Positions 5,972 through 10,096 of a DNA stretch of 10,096 nt are shown here, one piece after another. Where the stretch lies: positions 1 to 10,096 of the forward strand of contig JAUYCU010000041.1 in NCBI GenBank assembly GCA_030692145.1, in the 5' to 3' direction. A program made the translations under genes and the position numbers. The notes beneath the pieces were generated by a model that worked only from the letters and a program-made list of their open reading frames with translations, had not been told where the DNA came from and did no database searches. Every line of letters starts with the position of its first letter. The first letter of the stretch is position 1. Source of the DNA: a bacterium (GTDB lineage: Bacteria; Patescibacteriota; Minisyncoccia; RBG-13-40-8-A).

Positions 5972-6076
5972 ATATCGGCGATTGTATTGCCGAAGGAGCT
6001 CCGGAACTAGTACCCATTCAATACCAAGTATTGGGGTTTCAACTTTCCGGGCTCCTTTGGCGACGCAATTTAAATT
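5972..6076 (+). promoter_or_regulatory. Structured 5' leader of the peptidase-secA transcript
   Basis: A long stem pairs 5989-6006 with 6045-6061: 17 pairs, one G-U and one bulged T at 6000. Its apex holds a 6-bp hairpin, CAATAC/GTATTG (6019-6033), flanked by 6012-6015 pairing with 6034-6037. A competing hairpin, 5976-5981 with 5987-5992, shares the base of the long stem. The only Shine-Dalgarno-like run, AAGGAG at 5993-5998, is buried in this stem and lies about 79 nt from the ATG. The 15 nt between the stem and the ATG contain no ribosome binding site. No known riboswitch class was recognised. It may be a cis-regulatory RNA or a target of an RNA regulator. Confidence 0.5.
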
Positions 6077-7891
6077 ATGAACAAATTTGTAAAATCTTTT
6101 TCAAAGAAGAGAAAATTTATATTAACCCTGCTTATTTTGGGCGGGGTTTTCTTTACCTTCTTTTTTGCCTCGGCCGCGAATCTGGGGGATAATGACAGTT
6201 TTTTTGTTGATTCGACTTACGATTCCAATGGGAGGGCGAGTATTTCGGCAACACTTATGAGAATTTCCAATAACGCCTATTTTTACATGGAAGATGAATA
6301 CTGGAATTCGCTTTTCTTGAGCCAGAAAAACGCAAATCTTGATTATTTAAATAGGATTATCGAAAATTTTGACAATTACACTTATTCTTCTCTGCGTTAC
6401 GTTTTTGGTTCGGAATGGAAACCCGGAATAGACGAAGATAACAGAATGACGATTCTGTTTACACGATTGAAACCGAACGCCGGAGGATATTTTAATTCAA
6501 AAGACGAAATACCGGTTTCTTTCGAAGCAACGTCCAATGAAAGAGAAATGCTTTATGTTAACGTGGAGCAAATCGCCAATCCGTTGATTGACAGTTTCGT
6601 TGCGCACGAATTCCAGCATTTGATAAGTTGGAACAACAAGGAAAGAATTAACAATATCAACGATGATATTTGGTTTAATGAAATGAGAAGTGAATATGCG
6701 CCAACGGCCGCGGGATACGATAGTGTTTATTCAGGAACAAATCTTGAAAAAAGAATAGACGACTTTCTTGCTAATCCCTTTAATTCCCTGACTAATTGGC
6801 AAAACGATAGATACGATTATCCGCCGGTGAATGTTTTCGGGCATTATCTGGCCGAGCAATTTGGAGAAGATATTTTTTCCAAAATAACAACCAATAACAA
6901 GGTTGGAATTTACAGCCTGGAACAAGCATTGAAAGAAAAGGGCTATAATTTCACTTTTTCGCAGGTATTTAATAATTGGACGATCGCAAATTATCTGAAT
7001 AACGGTTCTTTAAGTGATGGACGTTACGGTTATAAAAATCCTTATCTCAGGGGCGCGATTAATGTTTCTCCAATAAACTACAGCATTGTTTCGGCAAGCG
7101 TAATTAATATTTCGCAAAGCATTATGGACTGGGCTCCCTATTGGTACCGTTTTATTAATAAGCAGGATAGCGGAGCAGTTGCCAAGGATCTGGAAATAGA
7201 GTTTGAGGGGTCAGTTAGTGGTGGAAATTTTAATGTTATTTATTTTATTGAATATGAATCAAGGCCGACATTGGTCAGTATGTTGAATTTACAAAACCAA
7301 AAAGGGATATTGAAAATTCCTAATTTCAAAAGCGAAGTGGATGCGGTTACGATAATTATTTCCAATCAATTCAAAAAAAGCGGGTTTAACGGAAATGATG
7401 CTCTGACGCCGTTTACATTATCCGTGGCTACTACTGTTTTTGAAGGCCCCGTAGAGGAACCGCAACCGCAACCCGAGCCGAATCCCAATCAAATGGCTCG
7501 TCCCGAAGACTACGGACTCAAAGAGGGTGATTTGATCCGCGCGCAAGGAGATTTTGACGTATTTATTATCAATCAGTACGGCTATAAAAGATTATTTTTG
7601 AATCCCGTGATTTTCAATATGTATGGGCATCTCGGAGGCTGGAAAGCGATTAAAACCGTGACTCCGCAAACAAGGGATGCTTTTATCACTTCCAATTTTT
7701 ATCGTTATGCTGTTTCGTCTAAAGTGTACTATCTTGAAGTTACGGGCGGAGATACGGGTATATTCCGTTGGGTAAATATGAATGCGGAGAATTTCTTAAA
7801 TCAGGGCGCAAAACCGGAAATGATATTTGAGATAAATAAATCCGAACTTGATTGGTACCCGAAAGGGACCGACAAAACCTCGTTATTATAA
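6077..7891 (+). CDS. Secreted M30-like zinc metallopeptidase with a C-terminal two-repeat module
   Basis: This 604-residue protein has a signal peptide: basic residues 3-13, a hydrophobic core at 14-30, and likely cleavage after ASA or ASAA (33/34). The mature N-terminal domain has the zincin motif HEFQHLISW (177-185), with H177 and H181 as zinc ligands and E178 as catalytic base. Downstream, WFNEMRSEYA (199-208) offers E202 as the third ligand, as in NExxSE-type gluzincins. The layout fits peptidase family M30 (hyicolysin-like) or a close relative. A Pro/Glu-rich linker (458-470) leads to a C-terminal module (481-598) that looks like two divergent repeats: one with VFIINQYGYKRLFLN (494-508), the other with VYYLEVTGGDTGIFRWVN (550-567). 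It probably attaches to or recognises something at the cell surface. It ends 10 nt before secA, suggesting cotranscription, and is itself a likely Sec substrate. The substrate protein is unknown. Confidence 0.75.
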   Translation: MNKFVKSFSKKRKFILTLLILGGVFFTFFFASAANLGDNDSFFVDSTYDSNGRASISATLMRISNNAYFYMEDEYWNSLFLSQKNANLDYLNRIIENFDNYTYSSLRYVFGSEWKPGIDEDNRMTILFTRLKPNAGGYFNSKDEIPVSFEATSNEREMLYVNVEQIANPLIDSFVAHEFQHLISWNNKERINNINDDIWFNEMRSEYAPTAAGYDSVYSGTNLEKRIDDFLANPFNSLTNWQNDRYDYPPVNVFGHYLAEQFGEDIFSKITTNNKVGIYSLEQALKEKGYNFTFSQVFNNWTIANYLNNGSLSDGRYGYKNPYLRGAINVSPINYSIVSASVINISQSIMDWAPYWYRFINKQDSGAVAKDLEIEFEGSVSGGNFNVIYFIEYESRPTLVSMLNLQNQKGILKIPNFKSEVDAVTIIISNQFKKSGFNGNDALTPFTLSVATTVFEGPVEEPQPQPEPNPNQMARPEDYGLKEGDLIRAQGDFDVFIINQYGYKRLFLNPVIFNMYGHLGGWKAIKTVTPQTRDAFITSNFYRYAVSSKVYYLEVTGGDTGIFRWVNMNAENFLNQGAKPEMIFEINKSELDWYPKGTDKTSLL

Positions 7892-7901
7892 AAGAAAAGA
7901 T

Positions 7902-10096
7902 ATGTTGGAAAATTTATTCGGCGATCCGAATAAAAGACATTTGAATAAAATCCAGCCGATGGTTGAAGAAATAAATAAGCTCGAATCGGAATTCGAGCAT
8001 TTTTCTAACGAAGAACTGAAAAATAAGACAAATGAATTCAAGAAAAGAATTAAAGAGGGCGCTTCTTTAGACGATATTTTGTCTGAAGCTTTTGCCGTGA
8101 TAAGAGAGGCCGCCAAAAGAACGCTTAGCCAAAGACATTTTGACGCACAAATAGTCGGCGGAATTGTTTTACATCAGGGAAAAATTGCGGAAATGAAAAC
8201 AGGGGAGGGAAAAACACTTGCGGCAACCCTGCCGCTCTATTTAAATGCCTTAACCGGCAATGGCGTACAATTGGTAACCGTTAACGATTACTTGGCGCGC
8301 CGAGATGCGGTGTGGATGGGACAAATATATCATGCTTTGGGTTTGTCTACGAGTTGTATTGCGCATGACGCTGCCTATATTTACGATCCGGAGTTCAAGA
8401 ACAACGAACAAAAAACAGAAAGCACTGAACAACTGGACAAAAAAAGAGATGAATTGGGTGGATTTAAGGTTGTTGAAGACTTTCTTAGACCGGTTTCAAG
8501 AAGAGAGGCATATCAAGCGGATATTCTGTATGGTACAAACAACGAATTCGGGTTCGATTATTTGCGCGATAATATGGCACACACCAAAGAAGATATTTGC
8601 CAAAGAGATTTTAATTTTGCGATTGTCGATGAGGTGGACAGTATCCTGATTGATGAAGCAAGAACTCCTTTGATTATTTCCGCGCCGGATGTTGAATCCA
8701 CCAAGCTTTATCAGCAATTCGCGAAAATTGCCCCGCAACTGAAAAGAGAAGAAGATTTTCAAATTGACGAGAAAATGCGTGCGGTTACCCTGACCAATCC
8801 CGGAATGGATAAAATAGAAAAAATCCTGGGCATTGGCAATATTTATGAGGAAAAAGGAATTCAAATTATTCATCATTTGGAAGAGGCGTTGCGCGCGGAA
8901 ATTCTTTTCAAAAGAGATAAAGATTATATTGTTAAAGACGGAGAAGTGGTTATTGTTGATGAGTTTACTGGGCGTATGATGCCGGGAAGGCGTTATTCCG
9001 GCGGGTTACACCAGGCAATTGAGGCAAAGGAAGGAGTCGAAGTTCAGAAAGAATCAAAAACACTGGCAACAATCACTTTCCAAAATTATTTTCGCATGTA
9101 TAAGAAATTGGCGGGTATGACCGGAACTGCCTTGACTAATGCCGAAGAATTCGACAAGGTTTACAAATTGGAGGCAATCGTTATTCCCACCAATAAACCA
9201 ATGATCAGGAAAGATTTGGCGGATATGATTTATAAAAACGAACCGGGAAAATTCAAAGCATTGACCCAAAAAGTAAAAGAATGCTATGAAAAAGGACAAC
9301 CGGTTCTGATTGGCACAATTTCCATCGAGAAAAACGAACACTTGGGAAATCTTTTAAAAAGAGAGGGAATCACTTGTAATATTTTGAATGCTAAGAATCA
9401 CGAAAAAGAAGGAGAAGTCATTGCTCAAGCAGGAAAGTCGGGTTCGGTAACCGTTGCCACAAATATGGCCGGTAGGGGAGTGGATATTGTTCTGGGCGGG
9501 AACCCGCAGGATTCCGATGATGCGCAAAAAGTAAAAGAACTCGGCGGACTTTTCGTAATCGGTACGGAAAGGCACGAAGCAAGAAGAATCGATGACCAAT
9601 TGCGCGGTCGTTCGGGCCGTCAGGGAGATTCGGGCGCAAGCCAGTTTTTCGTTTCCTTGGAAGATGAACTGATGCAAAGATTCGGCTCGGACAGAATCAA
9701 AAACCTGATGGATGCTTTTAAGATTCCCGATGACCAGCCGATTCAGAATAAACTGATTTCCAACGCAATCGAGAAAGCGCAGGCGAAAATCGAGGGCTAT
9801 AACTTTGATATCCGTAATCATGTTTTGGAATACGACGAAGTAATGAATAAACAAAGAACCGCAATTTATAAAATGCGCAGAGACGTTTTATTTGCGGCAG
9901 ATGAAGGGATGGAAAGCAAAATCAAGGAGTTGATGGATGAAGAAGAATATAAAAAATATCAGGAAAAAACAAAAGATATCGCAAAAAACGATACCCGTAA
10001 TATCGAAAGATTCGTGATTTTAAGAACAGTGGATACGATTTGGATGGAGCATTTAGACACAATGGAGTGTCTGAGGGATAGCGTCAGATTAAGGGC
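7902..10096 (+). CDS. secA: SecA preprotein translocase ATPase, C-terminal end cut by window
   Basis: This is the motor of Sec export: it binds preproteins and pushes them through SecYEG using ATP. 731 codons are visible, open to the right edge. Motifs in order are FDAQIVGG (80-87), Walker A MKTGEGKT (98-105), VTVNDYLARRDA (125-136), YGTNNEFGFDYLRDN (210-224), Walker B VDEVDSILIDEARTPL (242-257), VDEFTGR, the conserved MTGTA, ATNMAGRGVDIVLGG, and IGTERHEARRIDDQLRGRSGRQGD with arginine fingers (from about 553). The helical scaffold with LEYDEVMNKQR (about 640-650) and IWMEHL (713-718) follow. Between the first two nucleotide-domain motifs, residues 157-197 hold a charged insertion of about 35 residues not found in E. 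coli SecA. The ATG at 7902 gives a normal N-terminus (LFGDPNKR); the upstream GAAAAG is only a weak ribosome site. The C-terminal tail and any zinc-binding motif lie outside the window. Confidence 0.97.
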   Translation, partial: MLENLFGDPNKRHLNKIQPMVEEINKLESEFEHFSNEELKNKTNEFKKRIKEGASLDDILSEAFAVIREAAKRTLSQRHFDAQIVGGIVLHQGKIAEMKTGEGKTLAATLPLYLNALTGNGVQLVTVNDYLARRDAVWMGQIYHALGLSTSCIAHDAAYIYDPEFKNNEQKTESTEQLDKKRDELGGFKVVEDFLRPVSRREAYQADILYGTNNEFGFDYLRDNMAHTKEDICQRDFNFAIVDEVDSILIDEARTPLIISAPDVESTKLYQQFAKIAPQLKREEDFQIDEKMRAVTLTNPGMDKIEKILGIGNIYEEKGIQIIHHLEEALRAEILFKRDKDYIVKDGEVVIVDEFTGRMMPGRRYSGGLHQAIEAKEGVEVQKESKTLATITFQNYFRMYKKLAGMTGTALTNAEEFDKVYKLEAIVIPTNKPMIRKDLADMIYKNEPGKFKALTQKVKECYEKGQPVLIGTISIEKNEHLGNLLKREGITCNILNAKNHEKEGEVIAQAGKSGSVTVATNMAGRGVDIVLGGNPQDSDDAQKVKELGGLFVIGTERHEARRIDDQLRGRSGRQGDSGASQFFVSLEDELMQRFGSDRIKNLMDAFKIPDDQPIQNKLISNAIEKAQAKIEGYNFDIRNHVLEYDEVMNKQRTAIYKMRRDVLFAADEGMESKIKELMDEEEYKKYQEKTKDIAKNDTRNIERFVILRTVDTIWMEHLDTMECLRDSVRLR

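Noticed and set aside
5791..6030. A further 7-nt complementarity, TACTTGG (5791-5797) with CCAAGTA (6024-6030), placed in two hairpin loops, suggested a kissing interaction.
   Set aside because: A 7-nt match is expected by chance at about this rate in an 80 by 105 nt comparison, and it cannot extend the 12-nt pairing as one helix.
5972..6076. Known riboswitch, SRP RNA, tmRNA or self-cleaving ribozyme.
   Set aside because: I searched by eye for the core motifs of the common riboswitch classes, the SRP tetraloop region and the hammerhead core, and found none.
8496..9854. Several long open frames on the minus strand and in other frames across secA.
   Set aside because: They lie wholly inside a clear, conserved secA coding frame, show no recognisable domain, and look like mirror frames of a biased coding sequence.
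1..10096. CRISPR array, tRNA or rRNA genes, insertion sequences.
   Set aside because: No regularly spaced direct repeats, tRNA cloverleaf, rRNA core motif or transposase frame was seen.

Overview
The window looks like a chromosomal fragment of a Patescibacteria (CPR, Parcubacteria-type) genome. This is an inference from gene style, not from a marker gene. The DNA is AT-rich. The O-antigen ligase carries a TPR tail. The SecA has a charged insertion. A secreted metallopeptidase ends in a C-terminal module that I associate with this group. None of the six starts has a clear Shine-Dalgarno sequence.

Layout. Positions 1-243 (minus strand) hold the first 81 codons of a probable membrane sugar-phosphate transferase, cut by the window edge. 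A 191-nt divergent spacer holds a nested 68-bp palindrome and a consensus promoter. From 435 to 5732 (plus strand) lie three surface-glycan genes: an O-antigen ligase/polymerase-like membrane protein with TPRs, a 700-residue fusion of UDP-glucuronate decarboxylase and a GT4-type glycosyltransferase, and a UDP-sugar 4-epimerase-like SDR. The 344-nt gap 5733-6076 has no gene. It holds, in order, a promoter overlapping the end of the epimerase gene, a possible roughly 80-nt structured RNA ending in a strong terminator, a second palindrome of about 70 bp, a consensus promoter, and a roughly 105-nt leader with a long stem. From 6077 come a secreted zinc metallopeptidase and, 10 nt after it, secA, which runs off the right edge.

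How the genes fit together. The first part is a surface-polysaccharide module. A transferase would load the first sugar on a lipid carrier, SDR enzymes would make nucleotide sugars (UDP-xylose and a C4 epimer), a GT would add sugars, and the ligase-like protein would polymerise or transfer the glycan outside the membrane. The second part concerns export: SecA drives Sec secretion, and the metallopeptidase beside it has a signal peptide and is a likely Sec substrate.

The most interesting part is the gap 5733-6076. The possible small RNA can fold into a three-way junction that excludes its own terminator. Its predicted 5' end is perfectly complementary over 12 nt to the apical part of the leader in front of the peptidase-secA unit. 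This looks like a cis- or trans-acting RNA control of that operon, but it rests on hand folding only.
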